The notes under the pieces are model-generated. The model had not been told where the DNA came from, searched no databases, and worked only from the letters and a program-made list of their open reading frames with translations. Both the position numbers and the translations under genes were made by a program. This document shows, one piece after another, positions 23,789 through 34,334 of a stretch of DNA of 64,000 nt (position 1 is the stretch's first letter; every line of letters starts with the position of its first letter). The stretch spans positions 7,151,519 to 7,215,518 of the forward strand of contig NZ_KB911581.1 in assembly GCF_000383595.1 (NCBI RefSeq), read 5' to 3'. The stretch comes from Streptomyces bottropensis ATCC 25435. GTDB taxonomy: Bacteria > Actinomycetota > Actinomycetes > Streptomycetales > Streptomycetaceae.

Positions 23789-24847
23789 TCAGATCTTTTC
23801 GAGGGCGAAACCGGACTTGATCCACTTGCTGGACTCGACGGCGACCGCCAGCGCGCGCTGCCCCTGGCCGATCTTCTCCAGCAGCGCCTCCAGCTGGAGG
23901 AAGGGCAGGGCGTTGCCGTTGTTCCCGGTGTCCGCGACACAGGACACCTCGACGGCGCCGGGCAGGCCGAGTTCCTCCGCGATCCGCCGCGTCATCCGGC
24001 CGGACAGCTGCGGCGGGAGCAGGAAGTCGACCTGTTCGGGGGTCCAGTCGAGGTCCTCCAGCAGCTCCCAGAGGATCTCCACGGCCATGACGGGGACGGA
24101 CTCCTCGATGGCCTTGTAGTCCTCGCGTACCGCCTGCCGGTCCTCGTGCCGGTCGGCGAGCCCGAACCAGTCGATGATCTGGCCGGGCTCCCGGCCGAGG
24201 CCGGTGAACCGGTTGAGGACGTTGCGCAGGGCCAGGCGCTGTCCGCGCGGCTCCGAGGTGACCACGGCGGCGCCCGCTCCGTCGCCGAACAGCACGTAGT
24301 TGACGAGGTCGCTGGGGGCGGCCGCGGACAGGTCCCGGTTCAGGTCGAGGTGCTTGCTGCAGACGTCGCCGCCGATCACCAGGCCCGCCGCGTGTCCCCC
24401 GCCGGTGACCAGGGTGTGGCCCAGCTGCAGGGCCTGTACGGCACCGGCGCAGCCGGACTGGAGCTGGTAGGTGGGGATCTGGTCCAGGCCGAGCTGGTCG
24501 GCGACGTGGTTGACGGTGGCGGGCATGAGGTGGTCCGGGGTCGCGGTGCCCATGACCACGAAGTCGATCTCGTGCGGGTCGAGACCGGACGCGGCGAGCG
24601 CCCGTTCGGCGGCCCGGGCGCACAGGTCGGCGAGCGACCAGCGCACCTCGCCGGTCTCCAGGTCCCGGGCGAAGTGCCGGGTCCGGGTGCCGATGAACAC
24701 GTCGATCCACTCTTCGTTGACGCCGAGCGTCCTCGCCAGCGCCGCGTTGTCGACCGGGTCTCCCGGCAGCGCGGTACCGACCGCGGCGAGGTAGGAGACC
24801 GGCCCGCCAGGGGCGGAGCCGTGCTGGGTGGGGTGTTCCGACTGCAT
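23789..24847 (-). CDS. KAS III-like (FabH-fold) tetronate-forming enzyme with altered catalytic triad
   Basis: 352 aa; ATG at 24847. Thiolase fold with nucleophile Cys133 in LQSGCAGAVQAL and Asn309 in DTGNNGNAL. The position of the catalytic His (HQAN in FabH) reads PPQLSG, with Pro279 where His is expected, and the C-terminal GGGFTWG of FabH is replaced by VESSKWIKSG. In RK-682 and agglomerin pathways a KAS III homologue joins the beta-ketoacyl chain to glyceryl-ACP, forming both C-C and C-O bonds; this is the expected counterpart. The altered triad suggests chemistry different from decarboxylative condensation. It precedes the ACP by 52 bp. Confidence 0.88.
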   Translation of the reverse strand: MQSEHPTQHGSAPGGPVSYLAAVGTALPGDPVDNAALARTLGVNEEWIDVFIGTRTRHFARDLETGEVRWSLADLCARAAERALAASGLDPHEIDFVVMGTATPDHLMPATVNHVADQLGLDQIPTYQLQSGCAGAVQALQLGHTLVTGGGHAAGLVIGGDVCSKHLDLNRDLSAAAPSDLVNYVLFGDGAGAAVVTSEPRGQRLALRNVLNRFTGLGREPGQIIDWFGLADRHEDRQAVREDYKAIEESVPVMAVEILWELLEDLDWTPEQVDFLLPPQLSGRMTRRIAEELGLPGAVEVSCVADTGNNGNALPFLQLEALLEKIGQGQRALAVAVESSKWIKSGFALEKI

Positions 24848-24908
24848 ACGAGCGGTCCTTCCTTGGAGTCCGTCACGGTGCGACGCCCTTGCCGTGACCA
24901 CGGGGTGG

Positions 24909-27900
24909 TTACGCGACGGCCGAACCGGCGCGGTCCTGGAGGTAGTCGGCGAGGTCACCGACCGAGGACAGCCGGGGGAGGAGGTCCTGCACGCTGATCG
25001 TCTCCAGGCCGTCCAGCCGTTCCTGGAGCCGGTCCTTGAGCTCCATGATCATCACCGAGTCGAAGCCCAGGTCCTCGTAGAGCAGGGACTGCCGCGAGAC
25101 CTCGTCCGTGGCGTAGCCGCCCACCTCCGCGACGGCCTCGATGACGGCGCGCGCCACCGGGGTCGCCGACGCGTCCTCCGCGGCGGTGGGCAGCACGGCG
25201 GTGAGGACGGCACCGTGCGCGGCCGGCTGCTCCCGGGGGTGCGGCGAGCCGGTGTCCGCGCGGTCGGGTACGACGCTGAGGTCGGCCGCCGGAGCGGCCC
25301 GTACGGCGGTGCGGGTCCAGAACCGGTGGGCGTCGGAGAAGGCGTAGGGGGCAAGCCGCTGCGGCTGTCGCTCCTCCTGCGGGTAGACGGCGTCCCAGTG
25401 GGGGTCGAGTCCGCTGCGGAAGAGTTCGGCCAGCGCCTCGGCGAACGTGCGGCCGTCGGCGTCCTCACCCGACACGGGGGCCACGGCGTGCACCCCGGCT
25501 CCGGCGGCGGAGCGCAGGGAGCGCGCCATGCCGCTGAGCACCGGGCGGGGGCCGACCTCCACCAGATGGGTGGGTCCCGCCTCCAGCAGCCGGGTCATCG
25601 CGTCACCGAACAGCACGGGGGCGCCGATGTGTTCGGTCCAGTACTTGGCGTCCATGGGCTCCGCCTCCAGGAGCCGCCCGCGCACGGTGGAGTACACCGG
25701 GAGCTTCGGTACTCCGCCGCCGATCTCGTCCGCGAGCGCGGCGAACCGGTCCAGCATCGGATCCATCAGCGGCGAGTGGAAGGCGTGCGAGACCTCCAGG
25801 CGCCGGGTCCTGACGCCCCGCCGGGTGAGCTGGTCCTCGATCCGCCCCAGCGCCACCAGGTCCCCGGAGAGCACGGTGGCCCGGGGGCCGTTGACCGCGC
25901 CGACCCCCACCAGGGGTTCGGTGGCGACGAGTTCGGTCAGCTCGGCGAGCGGCGCCCGTACGGCGAGCATGCCGCCGCCCTCGGGCAGCCGCTCCATCAG
26001 GGCGCCCCGGGCGGCGATCAGCCGGGCGGCCTGTTCCAGCGGGAAGACCTCGGCCAGCACGGCCGCGGCGTACTCGCCGACGCTGTGTCCGAGCAGCAGC
26101 GCGGGCGGCACCCCGAGTTCGCCGAGACTCGCCGCCACGGCGTACTCGACGGCGAACAGGGCGGGCTGGGCCCATCCGGTGCGGTGCACGGCCTCGTCCC
26201 CGGCGAGCAGCAGGTCGCGCACCGAGCCGCCGACGTGCGGGGCGAGCGCCTCGTCGGCCTCGTTGAGGAACCTGCGGTACAGCGGCGACTGCAGGTACAG
26301 CCGCGCGGTCATCGCCGGGTACTGCGAGCCCTGGCCGGTGAACAGCAGCGCCACCTGGGGCCTGCCCGCCGTGTTGCCGACGAGCCGGGCCAGCAGGTCG
26401 TCGTCGGTGGCGGCCTCGCGCAGCGTCGTCACCAGTTCGCCGGTGTCCTGGGCGGGCACCGCGAAGCGGTAGCGGTGGCCCGTCTTGGTGCGGTTGCTGC
26501 TCCAGGACAGCGGGCCCGCCGGCACCCTGCGCTTCTCCAGGGTGTCGGCCTGGACCAGCAGGTTGCGGCGGAGGGCGGCCGTCGAGGGGGCGGTCAGCGT
26601 GAAGACGCCGGCGCCCAGCCCCGTGGCACCGGTGGTCCGGCCGGTACGCCCCGGCCCGGTGTCCTCCGCCTCGGGGCGCGCGGCGTAGGGCGGCGCGGAC
26701 TCCAGGACGGCGTGGGCGTTGGTGCCGCCCATCCCGAAGCTGCTCAGGCCGCCGATCGCCGGCCCCGAGCGCAGCCGCAGCGGTGCCTTGAGCAGCCGTA
26801 TCCCCAGCTTGGCGAGTTTCAACGCGGGGTTCTCCCGGGCGGCGAACCGGCTGGCGGGGACCGTCTTGTGATGCAGCGACAGGGCGACCTTGATGAGTCC
26901 GGCGATGCCCGCGGCGCCCTCGGTGTGCCCGATGTTGCCCTTGACCGAGCCGAGGGCCAGCGGGCGCCCGGAGCGCCCGGCGTGCAGCTGGCCGAGGGCC
27001 TTGGTCTCGATCATGTCGCCCAGGACGGTGCCGGTGCCGTGGGCCTCGGTGAAGACGACGTCGGACGGCTCGACACCGGCCCGGCGGTAGGCGGCGGCCA
27101 GCACCTCCTGCTGGGACCAGCGGTTGGGGGCGGTGATGCCGTTGCTGCGGCCGTCCTGGTTGACGGCGGTGCCACGGATCACCGCGTACACCGGCTGGCC
27201 GTCGGCGATCGCGTCCTCCAGCCGGCGCAGCACCACCGCGCCGACCCCCTCGCCCCGGCCGATGCCGTCGGCGTCGGCGCTGAAGGGCTTGCACCGGCCG
27301 TCGGGGGCGGACAGCCCGGCCTGCGTGTAGAAGATGCCGAGCGCCGGGGTGAGCGCCACGTTGACCCCGGCGGCGATGGCGGTGTCGCACTCCCCCGCCA
27401 GCAGCGCGTTGCAGGCCAGGTGGACGGCGACGAGGGAGGAGGAGCAGGCGGTGTCCACCGCCAGGCTGGGCCCCTTGAGGTCGAGGTGGTACGAGACCCG
27501 GTTGGCGGTCATGCAGTAGCCGTTGCCGGAGCCGAGCTGGGCGGTGACCTGGGCGTAGTCGGTCATGTGCAGGTGCGCCCACTCGTTGCCCATGATGCCC
27601 ACGAAGACGCCGGTGTCGGTGCCGGCCAGGCGCTGCGGGGCGATCCCGGCGTCCTCGACGGCACGCCAGGCGCACTGGAGCAGCAGCCGCTGCTGCGGAT
27701 CCATCGCGGCCGCCTCGCGCGGCGAGACGGTGAAGAACTCGTTGTCGAAGGCGTCCGGGTCGGAGATGAACCCGCCCTCGGTGGTGTTGGAGTGTCCTTC
27801 CGCGCCGGCGCGCGAGTGGAAGTCACGGGCGTCCCAGCGTTGCCGGGGCACCTTCCCCACCCCGTCGCCGGAACGCATCAGCATGTCCCAGTAGGCGGCC

Positions 27901-27956
27901 GGGTCGGGCGCCCCCGGGAACCGGCAGTCGATGCCGACGATGGCGACGGGCCTCAT
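24909..27956 (-). CDS. Single-module type I polyketide synthase, KS-AT-ACP
   Basis: 1015 aa; ATG at 27956 overlaps the ACP stop (ATGA) with GGAGGG upstream. KS (about 3-425) has Cys171 in DTACSSS, His in EAHGTGT and GNIGHTEG. AT (about 540-835) has Ser625 in GHSVGEY and HAFHSPLM, the signature of malonyl-CoA specificity. ACP (about 930-1005) has Ser967 in LGFDSV. No KR, DH, ER or TE domain and no docking domain. It would add one unreduced ketide to an acyl chain delivered by the preceding ACP, leaving a beta-ketoacyl-ACP, exactly the substrate needed for acyl-tetronate formation. Whether it acts once or iteratively cannot be told. Confidence 0.95.
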   Translation of the reverse strand: MRPVAIVGIDCRFPGAPDPAAYWDMLMRSGDGVGKVPRQRWDARDFHSRAGAEGHSNTTEGGFISDPDAFDNEFFTVSPREAAAMDPQQRLLLQCAWRAVEDAGIAPQRLAGTDTGVFVGIMGNEWAHLHMTDYAQVTAQLGSGNGYCMTANRVSYHLDLKGPSLAVDTACSSSLVAVHLACNALLAGECDTAIAAGVNVALTPALGIFYTQAGLSAPDGRCKPFSADADGIGRGEGVGAVVLRRLEDAIADGQPVYAVIRGTAVNQDGRSNGITAPNRWSQQEVLAAAYRRAGVEPSDVVFTEAHGTGTVLGDMIETKALGQLHAGRSGRPLALGSVKGNIGHTEGAAGIAGLIKVALSLHHKTVPASRFAARENPALKLAKLGIRLLKAPLRLRSGPAIGGLSSFGMGGTNAHAVLESAPPYAARPEAEDTGPGRTGRTTGATGLGAGVFTLTAPSTAALRRNLLVQADTLEKRRVPAGPLSWSSNRTKTGHRYRFAVPAQDTGELVTTLREAATDDDLLARLVGNTAGRPQVALLFTGQGSQYPAMTARLYLQSPLYRRFLNEADEALAPHVGGSVRDLLLAGDEAVHRTGWAQPALFAVEYAVAASLGELGVPPALLLGHSVGEYAAAVLAEVFPLEQAARLIAARGALMERLPEGGGMLAVRAPLAELTELVATEPLVGVGAVNGPRATVLSGDLVALGRIEDQLTRRGVRTRRLEVSHAFHSPLMDPMLDRFAALADEIGGGVPKLPVYSTVRGRLLEAEPMDAKYWTEHIGAPVLFGDAMTRLLEAGPTHLVEVGPRPVLSGMARSLRSAAGAGVHAVAPVSGEDADGRTFAEALAELFRSGLDPHWDAVYPQEERQPQRLAPYAFSDAHRFWTRTAVRAAPAADLSVVPDRADTGSPHPREQPAAHGAVLTAVLPTAAEDASATPVARAVIEAVAEVGGYATDEVSRQSLLYEDLGFDSVMIMELKDRLQERLDGLETISVQDLLPRLSSVGDLADYLQDRAGSAVA

Positions 27957-28261
27957 CGATTCTCTCCCTCCATCGCCCGCAGTTCCTCCACCAGGTGCTC
28001 GGCCAGCGCCGCGACGGTCGGGTAGTCCCAGGCCACAGTGGGTTCGAGGACGAGGTCGAAGTCCTCCTCGATGTCGCCGCACAGGCTCAGCGCCGCGACC
28101 GAGTCCAGCCCGTACTCGGCCAGCGGCACGGTGGGCGAGATCTCGGACGGCGTGCGCCTGAGGTACAGGGCGATCCGGTCGGCGAGCCAGCTGCTCAGCG
28201 ACTCGACGGTGTGTGCGGTGTGCTCGTTGTTCGCGGTGCGGTCGGTCGCGGGGACAGTCAT
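27953..28261 (-). CDS. Discrete acyl carrier protein (FAAL-loaded fatty acyl carrier)
   Basis: 102 aa; GAGGAG upstream of ATG at 28261. Ser54 in YGLDSVAAL is the phosphopantetheine site. A 20-residue flexible N-terminus precedes the carrier fold, as in PKS-type ACPs. It lies between the second dehydrogenase and the PKS and overlaps the PKS start by 4 nt, so it is the likely acceptor of the FAAL-activated fatty acid and the platform for desaturation. Confidence 0.93.
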   Translation of the reverse strand: MTVPATDRTANNEHTAHTVESLSSWLADRIALYLRRTPSEISPTVPLAEYGLDSVAALSLCGDIEEDFDLVLEPTVAWDYPTVAALAEHLVEELRAMEGENR

Positions 28262-28307
28262 GGAAGAACTCCTCGGTGAAGGCGCGTCGGGTCCGCTCGG
28301 CCGGCGG

Positions 28308-30107
28308 TCAGCCGGCCAGCGGGGTGTCGTAGAGGTCGTAGCTGCGGCGTTCGTGGAAGCGCCGGAGCACTTCCTCGTGCACCCGGCCCTCGCACCCGGG
28401 CGGCAGGTCGGCCGGGCGCTGCCCGAGCCGGCGCGCGAGCCGGTGCAGTGCGGCGGCCACCCAGGCCGGGTCGGCCAGGAAGGGATCGTCGCCGCCCTGC
28501 GCCCCGCGCCAGACGCCGAGCACGGACGCGGCCGCGAGGAACACCGCGTAGCGGTCGGCGAGCGCGAAGCTGGCGGGGCTGGCGAGGGCGGTGCGGTCCT
28601 GCGGGGAGAGGTTCAGGCTGTCCTCCTGGAGCTGGCGCAGCTGGTCCAGCATCCGCATGACGAGGGCCTGCACCGCGAGTTCCTCGGGGGAGCCGCTGGG
28701 CAGCCCGTCGGCGGCGGCGACCAGCGAGGCGCTCAGGCTGTCCCGGCCACTGGCGAGCGCGAGGCTCCCGAAGGGGATGCCGGGCAGCCCCTCCCGCGGC
28801 CGGAACAGGCTCTGCGGGGCCTCGTCGCCGGAGAACCAGGCGCGCCGGGCCAGCCGGGACAGCTGCGGGATGATGGTGGCCTGGCAGGCCGCCGAGCCCG
28901 CGTGGCCGAGGCTGAGCACCGGCAGGTCGCGGACGTGCTTCTGGAAGAGGCCGAACTCCCCCTCACGCACGTAGAACCGCGCCCCGAGCACGATCGACAG
29001 GTCGTACATGGTGTCGGTGAGCATCTTGGGCACCAGGTACTTCACGGCCGCCGCGTAGACGCTGGTCTCGTCGGGCAGCAGATGCACCGCCCGGGTGCCG
29101 ACCGTCGCCATGCTGTCGCAGATGAGCAGGTCGAGGAAGGCGCCGGTGAGGGTGGAGGAGGCGTGCGGGATCTCCATCACCGAGCGCCGGTAGAGCTGAC
29201 GCCCGAGGGCGAACCGCACCACCGTGCGCAGGCTCGTGTCGAGGGCGCCGATGGCCATGCTGGGCACGGCGCTGCGGGTGATCTGGAAGGAGCGCAGCGC
29301 CAGTTCCACGCCCTGGCCCCGGGCGCCGAGCAGGGTGCTGTCGGGCACCGGGCAGTCGGTGAAGTCCAGCCCGGACAGCCGGCAGCCGCGCACCCCGACG
29401 GCGGTGTAGCGGGGCAGGACCGCGAAGCGCTCCCGGTCGAGCTGGTCGCGTTCGACGAGCAGCACCGAGTGGCTGCGGCTGCCCGGACTGTCGTCGGTAC
29501 GGCTGAACAGGGCGAAGGCGTCGGCCCGGTCCGCGTTGTTGATGACCTCCTTGCGGCCGTCGAGACGGAAGCCGCCGGGCACGGGGTCGGCCCGGAACTC
29601 GTTGCGCACGAAGTCGTTGCCGTGCGGCAGCTCGTGATAGGCGACGGAGACCTTCGATCCGCCCAGCAGCAGCTGCGCCGTCCGGCGGCGCTGCTCCTCG
29701 CTGCCGGCCGTCCACACGTTGACGGCGGCCATGAAGGACGTGATGCCGTAGCCGAGGCCGAGGGCGACGTCGCGCCGGAAGACCTGCCGCATCACGCGGA
29801 CGAGCGTGTCGAGCCGGTCCAGCCGCCCGCCGAGGTCGGTGGGCACGAACTCGGCGTTGAGGACCACGTCGTCGAGGAGCCGCTCACCGGCGGCGGGCAG
29901 TTCCCCGGCCTCGTCGGCGGCCAGCAGCTCGGCGGCGCCGAGCGGGTTGGCGGGGTCCTGGGGGTCTCCGAAACGGTTCTCCAGGTCGGCGATCCTGGCC
30001 TGGACCGCGCTCTCGCGCGCCTGATGCGTGGCCGGGTCGGTGACAGGGGCGGTACCGGCCGGGGCTGCCTTGCCGTGCAGCCCCTGGACCGCGGGATCAC
30101 TCAGCAT
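28308..30107 (-). CDS. Acyl-CoA dehydrogenase-family flavoprotein (ACAD 2)
   Basis: 599 aa, ATG at 30107, overlapping the stop of ACAD 1 by 7 nt. It has the ACAD fold: an alpha-helical N-terminal domain, a beta domain (YHELPHGNDFVRNEF, then DGRKEVINNA) and a C-terminal helical bundle, plus an extra roughly 180-residue C-terminal extension. The segment aligned with the catalytic Glu motif (YEGT) reads LGHAGSA, so the base appears to be His or absent. Paired with ACAD 1 and a FAAL, it recalls the ramoplanin and enduracidin lipid genes, where two such enzymes create a 2,4-dienoyl chain on an ACP. Confidence 0.9.
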   Translation of the reverse strand: MLSDPAVQGLHGKAAPAGTAPVTDPATHQARESAVQARIADLENRFGDPQDPANPLGAAELLAADEAGELPAAGERLLDDVVLNAEFVPTDLGGRLDRLDTLVRVMRQVFRRDVALGLGYGITSFMAAVNVWTAGSEEQRRRTAQLLLGGSKVSVAYHELPHGNDFVRNEFRADPVPGGFRLDGRKEVINNADRADAFALFSRTDDSPGSRSHSVLLVERDQLDRERFAVLPRYTAVGVRGCRLSGLDFTDCPVPDSTLLGARGQGVELALRSFQITRSAVPSMAIGALDTSLRTVVRFALGRQLYRRSVMEIPHASSTLTGAFLDLLICDSMATVGTRAVHLLPDETSVYAAAVKYLVPKMLTDTMYDLSIVLGARFYVREGEFGLFQKHVRDLPVLSLGHAGSAACQATIIPQLSRLARRAWFSGDEAPQSLFRPREGLPGIPFGSLALASGRDSLSASLVAAADGLPSGSPEELAVQALVMRMLDQLRQLQEDSLNLSPQDRTALASPASFALADRYAVFLAAASVLGVWRGAQGGDDPFLADPAWVAAALHRLARRLGQRPADLPPGCEGRVHEEVLRRFHERRSYDLYDTPLAG

Positions 30108-32053
30108 GACGTCCCCTCGGGTGTCCGGGTGCCGCCGGCGGCGGCCCGGGTATCGGTGTGTCCTTGCGGTACGGCGGCCGGCGGACCGCCGTCACCGCCG
30201 GGTGCGTGGGTGCGCGGGGTGGCGCCGCCGGGTGCATGGGTGCGCGGGGTGGCGCCGCCGGATGCGTGGGTGCTCCGGGCGTCCCCGCCGGGTGCCCCGG
30301 TGCCCCGCTCGGTGGTCCCGCCCAGGGTGAACGGGATCAGGGAGAACAGCTCGCCCGCCTCCCGCGCGGCCCGCAGCCGCTCCAGCAGCGCGGGGTAGGC
30401 GTCGGGGTCCCCCGCGTCCGGTTCGCCCAGCTTCACCAACAGCCGGTCGAGGACGGGCCACAGCCACACCCCGTTGCGCCACAGCTCCCCGGTGCGTCCC
30501 GCGTCCGCCGCCCGGTGGTTGTACGTCCACAGGCCGAGGCAGGCGGCGCCGGCCAGGCACAGGCCGTACCGTCGGGCCACGTCGAAGGCGGCGGGCGGGA
30601 CGTCGGAGACCACGGCGCGGTGGGCGTCCATCTCCTCGTGGACCCGGCCGGTCACGGCGAGCAGCCGCTCCGCCGCCCCGAGCGCGCCCTTGAGTTCCGG
30701 CCGCCGGGCGGCCTCGGCGCGCAGCGCCGCGACCGACGTCGGCAGCGTCGCCATGATGCCGCTGCCGCGCCGGGCCACGAGGGAGAGCCGTGCCGGGTCC
30801 AGCGGGGGAAGCTCGGTGGCCAGGTCGAAGGCGCGGACGGCGCCCTTCGTGTCGCCGCCGCCGCGCAGCCAGCCCCGGGACAGCGAACGGAACTGGTTGA
30901 CCAGGGAGTTGAGGTTGACCAGGGTGTTGCCGTCGAAGAGGCCGACGATGCGGTGGTCGCGGTCGACCTTCTGGAACATGCCCCGGGCGTGGACGTCCTT
31001 CAGGAAGGCCCGGGCGCCGAGCAACCGGGTCAGCTCGCCGATCACGCCCTCGGTCCCGGTGGGCACCAGGTACTTGGTGACCGCGGCGGCCACGCTCAGC
31101 TCGTCGGGGACGGTGTGCACGGACCGGGCGGCGACCGTGGCCAGTGCCTCCCCGGCCAGGACGTCCGCCGCGGCCGAGGCGAGCACGTGCCGTGCCTGCG
31201 GCAGGTCGATCAGCCGCCGTCCGAACAGCTCGCGCCGCTCGGCGAAGTCCAGGGCGATGCCCAGCGCGTGGTCGGCCGCGCCCAGGGACAGCGAGGCGCA
31301 CATGGTGCGGGTGAGCTGGAGGGCCTTGAGCACGGTCTCGACGCCGCCGCCCTCCCCGCCGACCGCCGCGTCCGCCGGCACCGGGGCGCCGTCGAGGACG
31401 ATCCCGCTGATGTCGGCGCCCCGGATGCCGTGCGTGCGGATCTTGTCCACGTGGCGGTAGTGCTCCCCCTCGGTCAGCCGCCGCTTGTCGACGAGCAGCA
31501 CGGTGAAGCCGCGCGGCCCGCCGTCCTCGGAGGTGCGGGTGAGCACCGACAGGAGGCTGCCCCGGGTGGCGTTGTTGATCAGCCACTTCTCGCCGCTGAC
31601 ACGCCAGCCGCCGGCGCCGTCGGCCTCGCACCGCACGTCCCCGGCGAGCAGGTCGCTGCCGTGGGCGCGCTCGGTGAGGGCCAGCGAGACCGGCACCCCG
31701 GCCCGGATGTCCGCGGCCAGGCCGCGGGCCTGCTCGGGGGTGCCGGAGATCCAGACGCAGACCCCGCCCAGATAGGTCTTGCCGTGGCCGACGGCGACGG
31801 TCAGATCGCGGCGGGCCACCACCCGCATGACCTGCATGACGGTCTCGTAGTCGGTGAGCCTGCCGCCGTACTCGGCCGGGATGTAGAACTCCTGCAGCCC
31901 CCAGCCCTCCAGCAGCCGGCAGAGGTCGGCCGGGAACTCCTCGTTCTCGTCCAGTTCCAGGCTGCGGGCGTGGGAGAAGACCGTGCCGGGGGCCTCGGGA
32001 TCGCCGAGCAGCGACTCCAGCTCCTGCGCGACTCTGTAGGGAGGATGGTCCAT
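30101..32053 (-). CDS. Acyl-CoA dehydrogenase-family flavoprotein (ACAD 1)
   Basis: 650 aa, ATG at 32053, 3 bp after the FAAL stop. N-terminal helices (FYIPAEYGGRLTDY), beta domain with LTERAHGSDL and EKWLINNATRG, and C-terminal helical domain with GARAFLKD. The catalytic base motif reads LFDGNT, Asp in place of Glu. The C-terminal 40 residues include a repeated (S/R)THA(S/P)GGATPR segment encoded by near-identical DNA copies (about 30195-30280). Probably desaturates the acyl-ACP together with ACAD 2; the two may form a heteromer. Assignment to family is firm; regiochemistry is inferred. Confidence 0.9.
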   Translation of the reverse strand: MDHPPYRVAQELESLLGDPEAPGTVFSHARSLELDENEEFPADLCRLLEGWGLQEFYIPAEYGGRLTDYETVMQVMRVVARRDLTVAVGHGKTYLGGVCVWISGTPEQARGLAADIRAGVPVSLALTERAHGSDLLAGDVRCEADGAGGWRVSGEKWLINNATRGSLLSVLTRTSEDGGPRGFTVLLVDKRRLTEGEHYRHVDKIRTHGIRGADISGIVLDGAPVPADAAVGGEGGGVETVLKALQLTRTMCASLSLGAADHALGIALDFAERRELFGRRLIDLPQARHVLASAAADVLAGEALATVAARSVHTVPDELSVAAAVTKYLVPTGTEGVIGELTRLLGARAFLKDVHARGMFQKVDRDHRIVGLFDGNTLVNLNSLVNQFRSLSRGWLRGGGDTKGAVRAFDLATELPPLDPARLSLVARRGSGIMATLPTSVAALRAEAARRPELKGALGAAERLLAVTGRVHEEMDAHRAVVSDVPPAAFDVARRYGLCLAGAACLGLWTYNHRAADAGRTGELWRNGVWLWPVLDRLLVKLGEPDAGDPDAYPALLERLRAAREAGELFSLIPFTLGGTTERGTGAPGGDARSTHASGGATPRTHAPGGATPRTHAPGGDGGPPAAVPQGHTDTRAAAGGTRTPEGTSC

Positions 32054-32056
32054 GGC

Positions 32057-33862
<1,806 letters not shown>

Positions 33863-33968
33863 CGTCTTTCCCCTCGCCTCGAAGCGACTCGTATCGCGTT
33901 GACATCGAATCGGCCCGGTCGGGCCGACTGTCCGCCGGACCCGTCGTGCCGATCGTCGGGTCCGTCTC

Positions 33969-33986
33969 TAAAGCCCCTCTTGCGGC
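33969..33986 (-). promoter_or_regulatory. Possible SARP-type box upstream of FAAL operon
   Basis: Two heptamers, TAAAGCC (33969) and TTGCGGC (33980), stand 11 bp apart about 110-120 bp upstream of the FAAL GTG and resemble the array upstream of the FkbH-like gene. The match is weaker than there. It could also overlap the 3' end of the DUF6059-like gene region. Confidence 0.35.
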
Positions 33987-33991
33987 CGGCG

Positions 33992-34324
33992 TCACTCCCG
34001 CCGACCGGGGCCGTCCTCCACCCGTCCGTGCCTCTCCAGCTGCGCCCACAGCTCCCGTTCGCGCGGGGAGAGCGGGACATCGGCGACCAGGCGCTCGGGG
34101 TGCGCGGGCGGCGGCTCGTCGAGCGGGAGCGCGCCGGCCGGTCTCCCGGGGTCCGCGTCGTCGAGCCACCACTGCCTGGCCTGCTCCACGGAGGCCGGCG
34201 GCACCATGCCGAAGATGACGGCGAGCGCCCCGAAGCCGTCCACGAAGAACGTGACGACGCCCTTGCGGATCCGTCGCGCCGCCGGGCGCGCGGACCACCA
34301 CCCGCTGCCGGGCGAAGCGGCCAC
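33992..34324 (-). CDS. Small DUF6059-like protein coupled to FkbH-like gene
   Basis: 110 aa from GTG at 34324, 10 bp after the FkbH-like stop, with GAGG near its end as ribosome site. The N-terminal part contains RRIRKGVVTFFVDGFGAL and FGMVPP, the C-terminal part PLSPRERELWAQLE. I recall this pattern, a short amphipathic N-terminus followed by a conserved LS..ER.LW..L box, from small proteins labelled DUF6059 beside SARP-controlled clusters, but cannot verify it here. Function unknown. Confidence 0.55.
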   Translation of the reverse strand: MAASPGSGWWSARPAARRIRKGVVTFFVDGFGALAVIFGMVPPASVEQARQWWLDDADPGRPAGALPLDEPPPAHPERLVADVPLSPRERELWAQLERHGRVEDGPGRRE

Positions 34325-34334
34325 GCCGGCCGCC

